Shown: positions 15,444 to 25,409, numbered from the stretch's first letter. The stretch: 64,000 nucleotides of DNA from Gammaproteobacteria bacterium (GCA_947469285.1 CANIOW010000005.1:1-64000); one strand, 5' to 3'. The notes: a model not told the origin generated them from the letters alone. Program-made: numbers and translations.

Positions 15444-16207
15444 CCTCGCTACAACCCTTGCCGAGCGACCCTTGGGCACCGCTGCGTGCGTTCACGCCCG
15501 CGCGGATCGCCCTGGGCCGTACCGGTTGCGCTTTACCCACTCAAGAGGTGCTCGCCTTGGGGCTGGCCCACGCGCAGGCACGCGACGCCGTCCAGCGTCC
15601 ACTGGCGGTGGACCGCCTAGTGGCCGAACTGGAGCACCTTGGCTACCCGCCATGGACCGTGCACAGTCAGGCGCCTGACCGCGCCACGTATTTACGCCGC
15701 CCCGATCTCGGGCGACGGCTGACGGTAGAGAGTGCCGCTTTGCTCGACACCCAGCGCAGCGCCGCACCCGTGGTTATTGTCATGGCAGACGGCCTGTCAT
15801 CGCTCGCCGTTCAGGAGCATGCCGTCCCGTTGTTAACGGCGCTCAGGCAGCACTCCCCCGCACGCTGGTCCAGCCTGCCGGTGGTGGTAGCGCGACAAGC
15901 GCGCGTTGCGCTCGGCGACGCCATTGGCGAGCATCTAGGGGCGGCGTTCGTGGTGGTAATGATCGGCGAGCGGCCGGGGTTGTCAGCCCCTGACAGTCTC
16001 GGTGTCTATCTGACGTATGCGCCGCAGATTGGGTGCAGCGATGCCCAGCGTAATTGTGTGTCCAACGTACGGTCCGCAGGACTGAGCTACGCGGCCGCCG
16101 CCGCTCGCATTGACTGGCTGGTCGCGGCGGGGCTGTCCCGCCGCCTCACCGGGGTGGAACTGAAGGACGAGAGCGCAGCCGCACACCCACCGCTGCTGCG
16201 CGACTGA
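15440..16207 (+). CDS. eutC: Ethanolamine ammonia-lyase, small subunit
   Basis: 255 residues. EutC forms the B12-binding base of the lyase with EutB. The opening DPWAPLRAFTPARIALGRTG is diagnostic, as are VIVMADGLSSLAVQEHA, the block ARVALGDAIGEHLGAAFVVVMIGERPGLS and the late NCVSNVRSAGLSYAAAAARI. It begins within the eutB stop (ATGA), so the subunits are translationally coupled for equal amounts. It converges on the GST gene at 16219 with only eleven bases between, and no obvious terminator. Confidence 0.95.
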   Translation: MTSLQPLPSDPWAPLRAFTPARIALGRTGCALPTQEVLALGLAHAQARDAVQRPLAVDRLVAELEHLGYPPWTVHSQAPDRATYLRRPDLGRRLTVESAALLDTQRSAAPVVIVMADGLSSLAVQEHAVPLLTALRQHSPARWSSLPVVVARQARVALGDAIGEHLGAAFVVVMIGERPGLSAPDSLGVYLTYAPQIGCSDAQRNCVSNVRSAGLSYAAAAARIDWLVAAGLSRRLTGVELKDESAAAHPPLLRD

Positions 16208-16218
16208 CTGCTGCGTCC

Positions 16219-16908
16219 TCAGACGGACGGCGTACCAAACAGCAGCTGCTTTTCCGCGTCGGTATAAGCCCGTGCCACGCGCAGCGGTTCGCCACGCGCA
16301 TAAGCGCGTTGGGTGGCGGGTCTGGCAGCCACAGCCTCGAACCAGCGTTTCACGTTGGGCGTGTCTTCCAAGCGCTGCTGCTGGCGCTCCCACTGCACCA
16401 CCCACGGGTAGATCGCCATGTCGGCAATGGAATACTGGTCGCCGGCAACGAACTCACGGTCCGCCAGACGACGCTCCAGCACGCCATAAAGCCGCGTGGT
16501 TTCGCGGGTATAGCGTTCCATGGCGTAGGGCACTTTCACGGGGGCATAGAAGTTGAAGTGGTGGTTCTGGCCCAACATGGGTCCGAAGCCACCCACCTGC
16601 CAGAACAACCACTCGAGCACGGTTTTGCGTTCGCGCAGCGCCGTGGGCAGAAACTGCCCGGTCTTGTCCGCCAGGTAAACCAAGATGGCGCCGGACTCGA
16701 ACACTGGCAAGGGTTCGCCGCCATCGGCCGGGGCGTGGTCGACGATCGCCGGAATACGGTTGTTCGGACTCTTGGCCAGAAACTCTGGCTTGAACTGAGC
16801 CCCCGCCCCGATATCGACCGCCGTCAATGCGTAGGGCACGCCAGCCTCTTCAAGAAACAGCGTGATCTTGTGTCCATTAGGCGTCGGCCAGAAATACACT
16901 TCGATCAT
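16219..16908 (-). CDS. Glutathione S-transferase, YfcG/Ure2p-like
   Basis: 229 residues. IEVYFWPTPNGHKITLFLEE with the T-P-N-G-H/K active-site region, then FLAKSPNNRIPAIVDH (SPNxKIPAI) and FESGAILVYLADKTG, are typical of the Nu/YfcG class, in which two glutathiones or a disulphide sit in the site. The C-terminal half contains WVVQWERQQQ and NVKRWFEAVAARPA. Members have disulphide-bond reductase activity towards small substrates. It is encoded opposite the catabolic run but next to eutC; a functional link is possible only by position. Confidence 0.9.
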   Translation of the reverse strand: MIEVYFWPTPNGHKITLFLEEAGVPYALTAVDIGAGAQFKPEFLAKSPNNRIPAIVDHAPADGGEPLPVFESGAILVYLADKTGQFLPTALRERKTVLEWLFWQVGGFGPMLGQNHHFNFYAPVKVPYAMERYTRETTRLYGVLERRLADREFVAGDQYSIADMAIYPWVVQWERQQQRLEDTPNVKRWFEAVAARPATQRAYARGEPLRVARAYTDAEKQLLFGTPSV

Positions 16909-16966
16909 CGCCGTGTCCTCACTTTGGAGAAGAAGAGTTCGCCAGGTAGCGACTGCCTACTAGGGA

Positions 16967-18571
16967 TTAAGCAGCATCACCCTGAATCTTCAGGTATTCA
17001 TCATAGTTACCGCGGAAATCAACAATGCCGCCGCCCGGCTTGATCTCAATGATGCGCGTTGCCAGCCCGCCGACAAACTCGCGGTCATGCGAAACGAACA
17101 ACAGCGTACCGGGGTATTTTTCCAGGCCAATTTGCAGGGACTCGATGGTTTCCATGTCCATGTGGTTGGTGGGTTCGTCCATCAACATGACATTGGGTCG
17201 CGTCAACATCAGCTTGCCGTAGATCATGCGCCCCTTCTCGCCACCCGAAAGCACCTTGGCCGACTTCTTCATCTCGTCGCCCGAAAACAGCAAGCGACCC
17301 AGCGTGGCACGCACGATGGGCATGTCATCGGCTTTGCCAGACCAGCGTGACATCCACTCGAACAGGTCGTACTTGTCGACGAACTCTGCCTGCGGGTCTT
17401 GCGGCATGTAGCCCACTTGGGCGTTTTCCACCCAGGTCATGGTGCCCTTGGTAGGCTTCAATTCACCCGCCAGCAGCTGCATCAGCGTGGTTTTTCCAAT
17501 ACCGTTCGGCCCAATGATCGCCACGCGCTCGCCGGCTTCAATGTTGAAGGTTACGTCCTTCAATACCGGCGTCGCGGCGCCCGGGTAGGTGAACCCCAGC
17601 TTTTCCACCCCGAACGCATTGCGGTACAGCTTCTTGGCCTGCTCAAAACGAATAAACGGGTTCTGGCGAGACGAAGGCTTGATCTCTTCCAGCTTAATCT
17701 TCTCCAGCTGCTTGCGACGCGAGGTCGCTTGGCGGGCCTTGGAGGCATTGGCCGAAAAGCGGCGCACGAATTCCTGCAGGTCGGAGATACGGTCTGCCGC
17801 CTTGGCATTGGACGATTCGACCCGCTCGCGCGCCTGCATGGAAGCCAACATGAAGTCGTCGTAGTTACCGGGGTAAATCTTGAGCTGCTGGAAGTCCAGA
17901 TCGGCCATGTGCGTGCACACTTGGTTCAGAAAGTGCCGGTCATGGCTGATGATGATCATGGTGGCGTTGGAATTGTTCAGCACTGCTTCCAGCCAGCCAA
18001 TCGAATGAATGTCGAGGTTGTTGGTTGGTTCGTCCAGCAGCAGCACGTCGGGGTTGGAAAACAGCGCCTGCGCCAGCAGTACGCGCAGTTTCAGACCAGG
18101 TGGCACTTCGCGCATCGGTCCGGGATGCAATTCAGGACCAATGCCCGCGTCGACCAAAATGCTGGCCGCGCGCGACTCCGCGTCATAGCCACCATATTCG
18201 GCGAATTGTCCCTCCAGTTCGGCGGCACGCATGTAGTCCGCGTCCGTGGCATCCGCATTGGCATAAATGCGGTCGCGCTCGCTCATGGCGGCCCACATCT
18301 CCATGTGGCCCTGCATCACCACATCGATCACTCGCTCGTCTTCATAGCCGAATTGGTTCTGGTTCAACTTGCCGAGCCGCAGCCCTGCCTGCAGCATCAC
18401 CTCACCGGAACTCTGCTCGAGGTCACCCCCGAGGATCTTCATGAGGGTGGATTTACCACTGCCGTTGGCCCCAATCAGACCATAGCGGTTGCCGTCGGTG
18501 AACTTGACCGACACCTGTTCAAACAAAGGCTTGGCGCCGAACTGGATCGAGAGATTAGAAGTCGAAAGCAT
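16967..18571 (-). CDS. ybiT: ABC-F family ATPase (ribosome-associated)
   Basis: 534 residues with two ATPase domains joined by a basic linker ([19 protein letters not shown]-type segment), no membrane domain. Domain 1: GANGSGKST Walker A and [12 protein letters not shown] Walker B, with [11 protein letters not shown] instead of the usual LSGG signature, as in YbiT proteins. Domain 2: [18 protein letters not shown] and [15 protein letters not shown] proteins bind the ribosomal E site and rescue stalled complexes; YbiT is the least studied of the E. coli four. ATG 18571 matches the family start [12 protein letters not shown]; an upstream in-frame extension is not conserved in character. Divergent from the APC permease. 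Confidence 0.93.
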   Translation of the reverse strand: MLSTSNLSIQFGAKPLFEQVSVKFTDGNRYGLIGANGSGKSTLMKILGGDLEQSSGEVMLQAGLRLGKLNQNQFGYEDERVIDVVMQGHMEMWAAMSERDRIYANADATDADYMRAAELEGQFAEYGGYDAESRAASILVDAGIGPELHPGPMREVPPGLKLRVLLAQALFSNPDVLLLDEPTNNLDIHSIGWLEAVLNNSNATMIIISHDRHFLNQVCTHMADLDFQQLKIYPGNYDDFMLASMQARERVESSNAKAADRISDLQEFVRRFSANASKARQATSRRKQLEKIKLEEIKPSSRQNPFIRFEQAKKLYRNAFGVEKLGFTYPGAATPVLKDVTFNIEAGERVAIIGPNGIGKTTLMQLLAGELKPTKGTMTWVENAQVGYMPQDPQAEFVDKYDLFEWMSRWSGKADDMPIVRATLGRLLFSGDEMKKSAKVLSGGEKGRMIYGKLMLTRPNVMLMDEPTNHMDMETIESLQIGLEKYPGTLLFVSHDREFVGGLATRIIEIKPGGGIVDFRGNYDEYLKIQGDAA

Positions 18572-18652
18572 GCTGGAACCCTTAACAGAGGCGCGGCAGT
18601 GTAGCGGATTCCTTGTATATTCGGCGGCTACACCGACCAAAGGAACTTGCCC

Positions 18653-20131
18653 ATGCCGACTAACAGGCATCCGCCGACCGAGAACGACGCCGACGCCGCG
18701 CTACTGGCCCGTTTTGGCTACGCGCAGGACCTGCACCGGCGGATGGGGCGATTTTCGAATTTTGCCGTCTCGTTTTCGATTATCTGCATCCTGGCGGGGG
18801 GTATTACGGCCTTTCCGACCGCGCTGGGCGCTGGCGGGGGGCTGTCCATTGGCCTGGGCTGGCTGGTAGGCGCTGCGTTTGCACTGGTAGTGGCCGTTTC
18901 CATGGCCCAGATCGCCTCGGCCTTTCCGACCGCGGGGGGGCTCTACCACTGGAGCTCCACGCTGGGTAACAAGGGCTACGGCTGGGTCACCGCATGGTTT
19001 AATTTGCTCGGTCTGGTGCTGGTCTGCGCCTCCGTCAACTTCGGTCTGTACGACCCATTCTTTAAGACGCTGTTGGCGCCGATGCTGGGGTTTGACACCC
19101 GCCAGTGGGGGCCGCGCGAGCAGTTCGCGTTTCTCAGCATCGTGACCGCCTCTCAAGCTTGGTTGAACCACCATGCTATCGGCCTCACCACGCGCCTGCT
19201 GGATTTTTCCGGGTACCTGATCCTGGTGCTAGCGGTCGTCTTGGCCGGCTCGTTGTGGGTCTATGCCAGCGGGCCAGTCGACCTGTTGCGTCTGGTCACC
19301 TTCACCAATTTCACCGGTACCCCCGGCAGCATGTGGCCCGCCTCTACCAGCGAGCCCTTGGTGTTTCTCTCAGGTCTGCTGCTGACCATCTACACCATCA
19401 CCGGTTTTGACGCTTCAGCACACACCGCCGAAGAAACCCACAACGCCGCGGTCAACGTCCCCAAGGGCATCGTGTCGTCGGTGCTCTGGTCGGCGCTGTT
19501 TGGTTTTGTCTTAGTCGCCACATTCGCTCTGGTTATTCCAGATCTGGCCACTGCGGTCGGCCAGGGCAGCGGGTTTTTTGCCGCCTTGCTCATGCCCCTC
19601 CCCGGAGGATGGCGGCTCGCTCTAGGCGTGGCCCTGTTTGTCGCCAATTATCTCTGCGCGCTGGCCTGCCTGCTATCGACCTCACGCATGCTGTTTGCGC
19701 TGGCCCGTGACGGCGGACTGCCCTTCTCCGCCGCGGTGTGCCGGGTCAACCCACGGCTCAAGACGCCGCCCGTGGCCATCTGGACGGCGGCCGTCAGCGC
19801 TGTGCTCACGACCCTGTATGCGGACGCCTTCGCCGTGCTGTCCACCGCCTGTGCGGTGTTCTTGTACATCTCTTACGTGCTGCCGATCGCGGCAGGGCTG
19901 CTGGCGGAAGGACACTCGTGGACTCGCAAAGGGCCTTTTGACCTGGGCTTGTTCTCCAAACCGGTGGCAGTGCTGGCGATCCTTGGCGGTCTGGTGCTGA
20001 TCTTCGTCGGTATCCAGCCACCCAACGAACGGGTATGGCATTTCATTGTCGGTCTGACGGGGTTTCTGGCCGTGTTTTGGTGGGTGGGCGGAGAACGACA
20101 GCGTTTCAAAGGCCCCCCCACAGTGCAGTGA
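18653..20131 (+). CDS. APC-superfamily permease (amino acid/choline transporter family)
   Basis: 492 residues with about twelve hydrophobic segments. The start of the first helices, [20 protein letters not shown], and the stretch [20 protein letters not shown] are typical of the ACT family (GABA, choline and related amine/amino-acid permeases). [17 protein letters not shown] is the helix 6-8 hallmark of that family. It sits in the inner membrane and imports substrate by proton or sodium coupling. ATG 18653 follows AGGA at 18641-18644. Next to a choline-dehydrogenase-like gene and near eutBC, an amino alcohol is a plausible substrate, but this is inference. Confidence 0.88.
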   Translation: MPTNRHPPTENDADAALLARFGYAQDLHRRMGRFSNFAVSFSIICILAGGITAFPTALGAGGGLSIGLGWLVGAAFALVVAVSMAQIASAFPTAGGLYHWSSTLGNKGYGWVTAWFNLLGLVLVCASVNFGLYDPFFKTLLAPMLGFDTRQWGPREQFAFLSIVTASQAWLNHHAIGLTTRLLDFSGYLILVLAVVLAGSLWVYASGPVDLLRLVTFTNFTGTPGSMWPASTSEPLVFLSGLLLTIYTITGFDASAHTAEETHNAAVNVPKGIVSSVLWSALFGFVLVATFALVIPDLATAVGQGSGFFAALLMPLPGGWRLALGVALFVANYLCALACLLSTSRMLFALARDGGLPFSAAVCRVNPRLKTPPVAIWTAAVSAVLTTLYADAFAVLSTACAVFLYISYVLPIAAGLLAEGHSWTRKGPFDLGLFSKPVAVLAILGGLVLIFVGIQPPNERVWHFIVGLTGFLAVFWWVGGERQRFKGPPTVQ

Positions 20132-20174
20132 CCCGCCACCACTTGCTTGGTCAGCGCAGAGGAGTGTCCGAGCG

Positions 20175-21809
20175 ATGAATTTGACCTTCGACTACGTGAT
20201 CGTAGGAGCCGGCACCGCTGGCGCTCTGCTGGCCAACCGCCTGAGCGCTTCGGGGCAGCACAGCGTGTTGCTGCTGGAAGCGGGGGGTGGCAACGCTTAT
20301 CCCTGGCTGCACATCCCCGTGGGCTATCTGTACTGCATCGGCAATCCACGCACCGACTGGTGTCTGCGTACCGCTCCTGAACCCGGGCTTAACGGTCGCT
20401 CCCTGCTCTACCCACGGGGTAAGACGCTGGGAGGCTGTTCGAGCATCAACGGCATGATCTACATGCGTGGTCAGGCACGCGACTATGACCACTGGGCCCA
20501 GCTCACCGGCGAAGACGACTGGCGCTGGGACAAGGCGCTGCCCGATTTCATCCGGCACGAACACCACCATTCCCTAGATGGCGAGGCGAGCGCCTTCCAC
20601 GGTGCCCATGGCGAGTGGCGAGTGGAAAAACAACGCTTGCACTGGGACTTGCTCGACGCCTTCGAGAGCGCGGCAACACAAGCCGGCATCCCGCAAACCC
20701 CGGACTTCAACTGCGGCAGCAACGAGGGCGTAGGCTACTTTGAGGTGAACCAGCGTCGTGGCTGGCGTTGGAGCACGACCAAGGCCTTCCTCGCGCCGGC
20801 ACGTAACCGTCACAACCTGACACTGTGGACCCAGGCCACCGCGCTGCAATTACCGCTGCAACAGCGTCCGGATGGTCAGTGGACCTGCACCGGCGTAGCC
20901 CTGCGCCGCGGCCGCGAACCGCTGGTGGTGCAGGCGCGCCGTGAAGTGGTGCTATGTGCCGGCGCCATCGGCACGCCGCATCTGCTACAGCTGTCGGGTA
21001 TCGGTGCGCCCGCCGGGCTGGCCGCCGCCGGCATCCCGCTGCGTCACGCCCTGAGCGGCGTAGGCGCCAATCTGCAGGACCACCTGCAACTGCGGACCGC
21101 ATGGCGGGTGCAGGGCGTGAAGACACTGAATACGCTCTACGGGTCGTGGCGCGGACGCGCCGCCATGGCACTGGAATACGCCTTACACCGTACTGGGCCG
21201 CTGAGCATGGCCCCCTCGCAGCTCGGACTGTTCACCCGCAGCAGCCCGGAGCAGCCGCATCCAGATCTGGAATTCCATGTCCAGCCGCTCAGCCTGCCGG
21301 CGTTTGGTCAACCGCTGGACCCCTTCCCCGCCTTTACCGCCAGCGTGTGCCATCTGAACCCAAGCAGTCGTGGGACCGTGCGCACCCTCTCGCCAGATCC
21401 AGACCAGGCACCACAGATTGCACCGGGATATCTGGCCACGGCGGCAGACCGCGCAGCAGCCGTGGCCGCCTTACAACTCGCCCGCCGTATCGTTGGACAA
21501 CCAGCACTCGCCCGCTATTTGCCTGAGGAATTCAAACCCGGTCCCGCCTACCAAACAGCAGCCGAACTGCTGCAAGCAGCAGCGGCCGTGGGCACGACGA
21601 TCTTTCATCCGGTGGGTACCGCCCGCATGGGTAAAGCCGCGGACCCCGATGCGGTCGTCGACCCGCAGCTACGCGTGCGCGGGGTGGCCGGCTTGCGGGT
21701 GGTCGATGCCAGTGTGATGCCCACCATCACCAGCGGCAACACCTGCAGCCCCACCCTGATGATCGCTGAGAAAGCCGCGCGTTGGATTCAGCGCGACGCG
21801 GTGAACTAA
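20175..21809 (+). CDS. GMC-family FAD oxidoreductase (choline dehydrogenase-like)
   Basis: 544 residues. FAD-binding VIVGAGTAGALLANRLSASG and E of LLLEAGG at the N-terminus, the GMC signature PRGKTLGGCSSINGMIYMRG around residue 80-95, and the second signature CAGAIGTPHLLQLSGIG. The C-terminal active-site pair is a histidine in FHPVGTARMG and an asparagine in TSGNTCSPT. These enzymes oxidise primary or secondary alcohols to aldehydes or ketones. The closest-looking relatives are BetA/AlkJ alcohol dehydrogenases. It follows the permease by 43 bases on the same strand, suggesting that the permease substrate is an alcohol or amino alcohol. Confidence 0.92.
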   Translation: MNLTFDYVIVGAGTAGALLANRLSASGQHSVLLLEAGGGNAYPWLHIPVGYLYCIGNPRTDWCLRTAPEPGLNGRSLLYPRGKTLGGCSSINGMIYMRGQARDYDHWAQLTGEDDWRWDKALPDFIRHEHHHSLDGEASAFHGAHGEWRVEKQRLHWDLLDAFESAATQAGIPQTPDFNCGSNEGVGYFEVNQRRGWRWSTTKAFLAPARNRHNLTLWTQATALQLPLQQRPDGQWTCTGVALRRGREPLVVQARREVVLCAGAIGTPHLLQLSGIGAPAGLAAAGIPLRHALSGVGANLQDHLQLRTAWRVQGVKTLNTLYGSWRGRAAMALEYALHRTGPLSMAPSQLGLFTRSSPEQPHPDLEFHVQPLSLPAFGQPLDPFPAFTASVCHLNPSSRGTVRTLSPDPDQAPQIAPGYLATAADRAAAVAALQLARRIVGQPALARYLPEEFKPGPAYQTAAELLQAAAAVGTTIFHPVGTARMGKAADPDAVVDPQLRVRGVAGLRVVDASVMPTITSGNTCSPTLMIAEKAARWIQRDAVN

Positions 21810-21826
21810 CCACGCCCGCACACCCT

Positions 21827-23326
21827 TCAGCGGAACTCCAGCGTCCCATCGCGCAGCCGTCGCCAGCGCAGCGCCCACCCATCCAACAGAAAGTTCTGCC
21901 GAAAGCGCCACGGCAAACGGGGTCCCTGTTTCGGAAATTCATCGACGGAGCGCTGCACGTAACCTGCGGCAAAATCCAACAACGGCGAAGGTAGCAGCGT
22001 TTCGGGTAAACACCGTGGACGCACTTCACGATGACCTTTGCGTGCCATATAGCGCAGCACACGGCACACGAAACGGGACGCGAGATCAGCCCGCAGCGTC
22101 CACGAAGCGTTAATGTAGCCGACACAGAACGCCAGATTAGGCACGTTACCCAGCATGACGCCCTGATAGGCGTAAGTAGCGCCCAGATCCACCGGCTGAC
22201 CATCCACGGACAGCCGCATCCCGCCACCCGGCAGTAACTTCAATCCGGTAGCGGTCACAATCACGTCTGCCGGCAATTCCACACCAGAGCGCAAGCGAAT
22301 CCCGTGTTCGGTAAAGCGTTCAATGTGCTCAGTGACGATGGAGGCCCGCCCGTCCCGGAGGGCGTAAAACAGATCGCCATCGGGCACCAGACACAGCCGT
22401 TGATCCCAAGGCTGATAGGTGGGCGTGAGGTGCCGGTCGATGTCGTAGCCACGGCCGAGAATCGAGCGCTGCACTTTACGCAGCGCCCGGCGCACCAGAT
22501 CCGGCCGTCGGCGGGCTAACTGAAAGGTAAACAGACTGAAAGCAATCTGCTTGGTACGCACCAACTGATGCGCCAGCCGCGCCGGGAGCCAGCGCCGCAA
22601 ACGATCGGCCAAGGCATCGCACGAGGGCAGCGAGGCAATATAGCTGGGCGAGCGCTGCAGCATAGTCACATGGGCTGCTTCCTTCGCCATTGCCGGAACC
22701 AAGGTGATGGCCGTGGCGCCACTGCCAATAATGACCACCTGCTTGCCACGGTAATCGAAGCCTTCCGGCCAGAACTGCGGGTGAACCCGTTCACCGCGAA
22801 ACGCCGTCTCGCCGGGGAAAGCGGGTGCATGCCCGTTGGCATAATCGTAATAGCCGGTACACAGATACAAAAAGCGACACGCGATTTCCTGCGGCTCACC
22901 CGCCTCGCCGACCGCCACCTGCACCCGCCATAGGGCTTCACGGCTGTCCCAGGCCGCGCTGCGGGCCAGGTGCCGAAAACGTACGTGACGGTCGATGCCA
23001 AATTGGCGGGCGGCATCGGTGATGTAGGCGCGAATGCTGGCGCCATCGGCGATGGATTTCGCGCCGCGCCACGGGTAGAACGGAAAGCCGAGCGTAAACA
23101 TGTCGGAGTCCGAGCGAATACCCGGATAGCGGAACAGGCTCCAAGTACCCCCAAGCTCGGTGCGGGATTCAAGCACCGCATACGCCTTGCCAGGAAAGCA
23201 GCGCTGCACGTGGTAGGCCGCGTCGATCCCCGACAGGCCAGCACCCACAATTAATACCTCAAGCGGTGCACTGGGGGGCTGCGTGACGGCGACCGCCGCC
23301 GGCGGTTCTGCTAAAGACGGATTCAT
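21827..23326 (-). CDS. Flavin monooxygenase, Baeyer-Villiger type
   Basis: 499 residues. Two dinucleotide-binding motifs, VLIVGAGLSGIDAAYH (FAD) and VVIIGSGATAITLVPA (NADPH), flank the Baeyer-Villiger fingerprint FRGERVHPQFWP (F-x-G-x-x-x-H-x-x-x-W-P). The segment GGTWSLFRYPGIRSDSDMFTLGF is typical of the EthA/hydroxyacetone-like subgroup. These enzymes insert oxygen beside a ketone or oxidise N/S atoms. It is convergent with the GMC gene with 17 bases between, so there is no shared transcript, but the two together could turn an alcohol into an ester (inference). Confidence 0.92.
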   Translation of the reverse strand: MNPSLAEPPAAVAVTQPPSAPLEVLIVGAGLSGIDAAYHVQRCFPGKAYAVLESRTELGGTWSLFRYPGIRSDSDMFTLGFPFYPWRGAKSIADGASIRAYITDAARQFGIDRHVRFRHLARSAAWDSREALWRVQVAVGEAGEPQEIACRFLYLCTGYYDYANGHAPAFPGETAFRGERVHPQFWPEGFDYRGKQVVIIGSGATAITLVPAMAKEAAHVTMLQRSPSYIASLPSCDALADRLRRWLPARLAHQLVRTKQIAFSLFTFQLARRRPDLVRRALRKVQRSILGRGYDIDRHLTPTYQPWDQRLCLVPDGDLFYALRDGRASIVTEHIERFTEHGIRLRSGVELPADVIVTATGLKLLPGGGMRLSVDGQPVDLGATYAYQGVMLGNVPNLAFCVGYINASWTLRADLASRFVCRVLRYMARKGHREVRPRCLPETLLPSPLLDFAAGYVQRSVDEFPKQGPRLPWRFRQNFLLDGWALRWRRLRDGTLEFR

Positions 23327-23407
23327 CAGCCGATGTTAACAGCCAAAACCCCCACGGCTGTCTGCCGCACACCCCCGCCCACGACGTTTTATGCAATATT
23401 AGCGGCC

Positions 23408-24592
23408 ATGAAAAATTTGTCAGCGCTCGTTTTCGGCAACTTACCCGCCACATCCGGCAGGCCGCTGACGCCACGGCATCTGCTCGGTTTTCTGGCGGCT
23501 TCAACGCTGGCTGTTGCGCTGCTGGCCAGCCTCTGGAAATTCGGCTTTGAGGAGTCGATGGATCCCTACCTGCCCGGATCGCATGCGGTGGATTCCGCGG
23601 CTGAACGCTGGGAGTTTGTGATCAGCTGCAGCCTGTTTGCCCTCGCATCGCTAGTCATTCCAGCCATGGTGGGGTACCGCCTGCTCACCGAACATCTCGC
23701 GGCCATCCGTCTCAGCGCGGAAGTATTCAAGTCGGCCCCACAACCCATGGCCGTGGCAGATGCGAAGGGGCGCATTGTTGCCGTGAACCACGCCTTTGAA
23801 CAGATCACTGGTCGCACCCGCGAAACGCTGCTCGGCCAAGCCACGGAACACCTGTGGGGCTCGGATACGACGCAAGAACTGCCGCTGCCGCTGGCGCTCC
23901 GCGAAGCACTCGCTACCCACGGCGAATGGTCGGGTGAAGTGCGCGGCCAGCGCCCCGATGACAGCACTTATGTGGTGTGGCTGTCGGTTAAGGCCACGCG
24001 GGACCCGCAAGGCGTCACCCAGGAATATATCGCGGCGCTGACCGATATTACCTGGCGCAAGCAACGCGAGGAAAACACCCTGCATCTGGCCATGCACGAC
24101 CCCCTGACCGATCTGGCAAACCGACGCATGTTTATGGAGCACCTCCAGCAGGTGACCGCAGCTGCGCGGGTCAGCGGGGAGATACTCGCAGTGTTGTTCA
24201 TCGACCTCGACGATTTCAAACAGGTCAACGACCGCTTCGGGCATGCCATTGGCGATGAGATCCTGAAATCCGTGGCTCACCGCTTACGCACCCGGGCCCG
24301 GTCTGCGGACCTGGTGGCACGACTGGGCGGCGATGAATTCGTCATGTTGTTACGCAATATCGAATCTCCGGACAGCGCCATCCTCGTCGCCGAACGCTGC
24401 CGGGAGGCCGTGGAACAACCCTTATGGGTTGATGGCGTGGCGATCAACATCCGTGCGAGCATCGGTCGCGCACTGAGCGGACATCAGCTCCTGTCTGCCG
24501 CCGCGTTGCTAGAACGGGCAGACGGCGCGATGTATGAGGTGAAAAAGCAGCGCCGCATGAACCACCACAGCGGCACGAGTACCACCGCGTGA
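23408..24592 (+). CDS. Membrane PAS-GGDEF diguanylate cyclase
   Basis: 394 residues from ATG 23408. Two transmembrane segments at about 22-40 (LLGFLAASTLAVALLASLW) and 75-95 (LFALASLVIPAMVGY) bracket a short periplasmic loop. A PAS domain follows (FKSAPQPMAVADAKGRIVAV) and then a GGDEF domain with GGDEF intact at 307-311. R298-S-A-D301, five residues before, is a proper RxxD inhibitory site, so product inhibition by c-di-GMP is expected. It should make c-di-GMP in response to a PAS signal. Its stop overlaps the start of gph (GTGA). An upstream ATG at 23333 would add 25 residues without predicted function. Confidence 0.9.
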   Translation: MKNLSALVFGNLPATSGRPLTPRHLLGFLAASTLAVALLASLWKFGFEESMDPYLPGSHAVDSAAERWEFVISCSLFALASLVIPAMVGYRLLTEHLAAIRLSAEVFKSAPQPMAVADAKGRIVAVNHAFEQITGRTRETLLGQATEHLWGSDTTQELPLPLALREALATHGEWSGEVRGQRPDDSTYVVWLSVKATRDPQGVTQEYIAALTDITWRKQREENTLHLAMHDPLTDLANRRMFMEHLQQVTAAARVSGEILAVLFIDLDDFKQVNDRFGHAIGDEILKSVAHRLRTRARSADLVARLGGDEFVMLLRNIESPDSAILVAERCREAVEQPLWVDGVAINIRASIGRALSGHQLLSAAALLERADGAMYEVKKQRRMNHHSGTSTTA

Positions 24593-25305
24593 GTCCAGCC
24601 GCTTTGCCCCGCCCGCTCGAGGTTGATGCGATTGCCTTTGACCTTGACGGCACCTTGGTTGACAGCGCCCCCGACATCCAACAGGCGCTGAATAGCGCTT
24701 TGGCCAGCGAACATCTGGCTCCCTACGATTTGCAGCAAGTGGTGAGTTGGATCGGTGACGGTCCAGATGCGCTCATTGACCAAGCACTGACACAGGCAGG
24801 CATCGTGAACAGCAGCATGGCTTTGCCGCGACGCCTCCGTGCCGCCTACGATCGGGCGGCGTTGCAGCAGCCGTTCACTCACGGCACCGTCTTTCATGGC
24901 ATACCACAGGCCCTACGGCAGCTGCAGGCAGACTGGCCGCTGGTGGTGGTGACCAACAAGCCCACTGCCCTGGCCCATGCGGTGCTGCAGGCTGCAGGGC
25001 TGCAGGGATTTTTCCGCTCCGTCCATGGCGCCGACAGCCGCGAGCAGCGCAAACCGGCGCCCTACCTGTTGCAAGCGGCAGGACAGGTGCTGGGTGTTGT
25101 TCCAGCGCGGTTGCTCATGGTCGGCGACAGCGCTGCCGACTTGGGCGCCGCCGCCGCGGCGGACTGCCCCGTTGCCTTCGCCCGCTGGGGCTACGGCAAG
25201 CCAGGAGCCATCACCGCCCATCCACGCGCCCATCCGTTGGACTGCCCGTCTGCGCTGCCTGCCCTCTTGGCAAGCCGTCCACGGCGGACCGGATCCGTGA
25301 CGTGA
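24589..25305 (+). CDS. gph: Phosphoglycolate phosphatase (HAD family)
   Basis: 238 residues. HAD motif I FDLDGTLVDSAPD at the N-terminus, motif II VVVTNKP, motif III lysine in REQRKPAPYLL and motif IV MVGDSAADLGAAAAA. The cap-domain text (WIGDGPDALIDQAL) is characteristic of Gph proteins, which hydrolyse 2-phosphoglycolate arising from DNA repair or oxygenase reactions. Start is GTG overlapping the TGA of the cyclase gene, so translation is coupled. Other HAD phosphatases of subfamily IA, such as the MurNAc-phosphate phosphatase, have similar caps, so the substrate is likely but not certain. Confidence 0.85.
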   Translation: MSPAALPRPLEVDAIAFDLDGTLVDSAPDIQQALNSALASEHLAPYDLQQVVSWIGDGPDALIDQALTQAGIVNSSMALPRRLRAAYDRAALQQPFTHGTVFHGIPQALRQLQADWPLVVVTNKPTALAHAVLQAAGLQGFFRSVHGADSREQRKPAPYLLQAAGQVLGVVPARLLMVGDSAADLGAAAAADCPVAFARWGYGKPGAITAHPRAHPLDCPSALPALLASRPRRTGSVT

Positions 25306-25409
25306 TCCATGGGACATTCAGTACCCTATCGAACAGACTTCCCTTACCCGCAGCTCATGCTGCATGATTCATGGCTATTACGCGCCACCTGACTGTTTAG
25401 GAGTTTTTC

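Noticed and set aside
14052-16207. Ethanolamine microcompartment locus
   Set aside because: Only eutB and eutC are present; no shell, reactivase or aldehyde dehydrogenase genes.
17399-18604. A long plus-strand open frame (about 400 codons) opposite ybiT
   Set aside because: It lies fully antisense to ybiT, has no domain motifs and a composition (His/Arg/Val-rich) typical of a complementary-frame shadow in GC-rich DNA.
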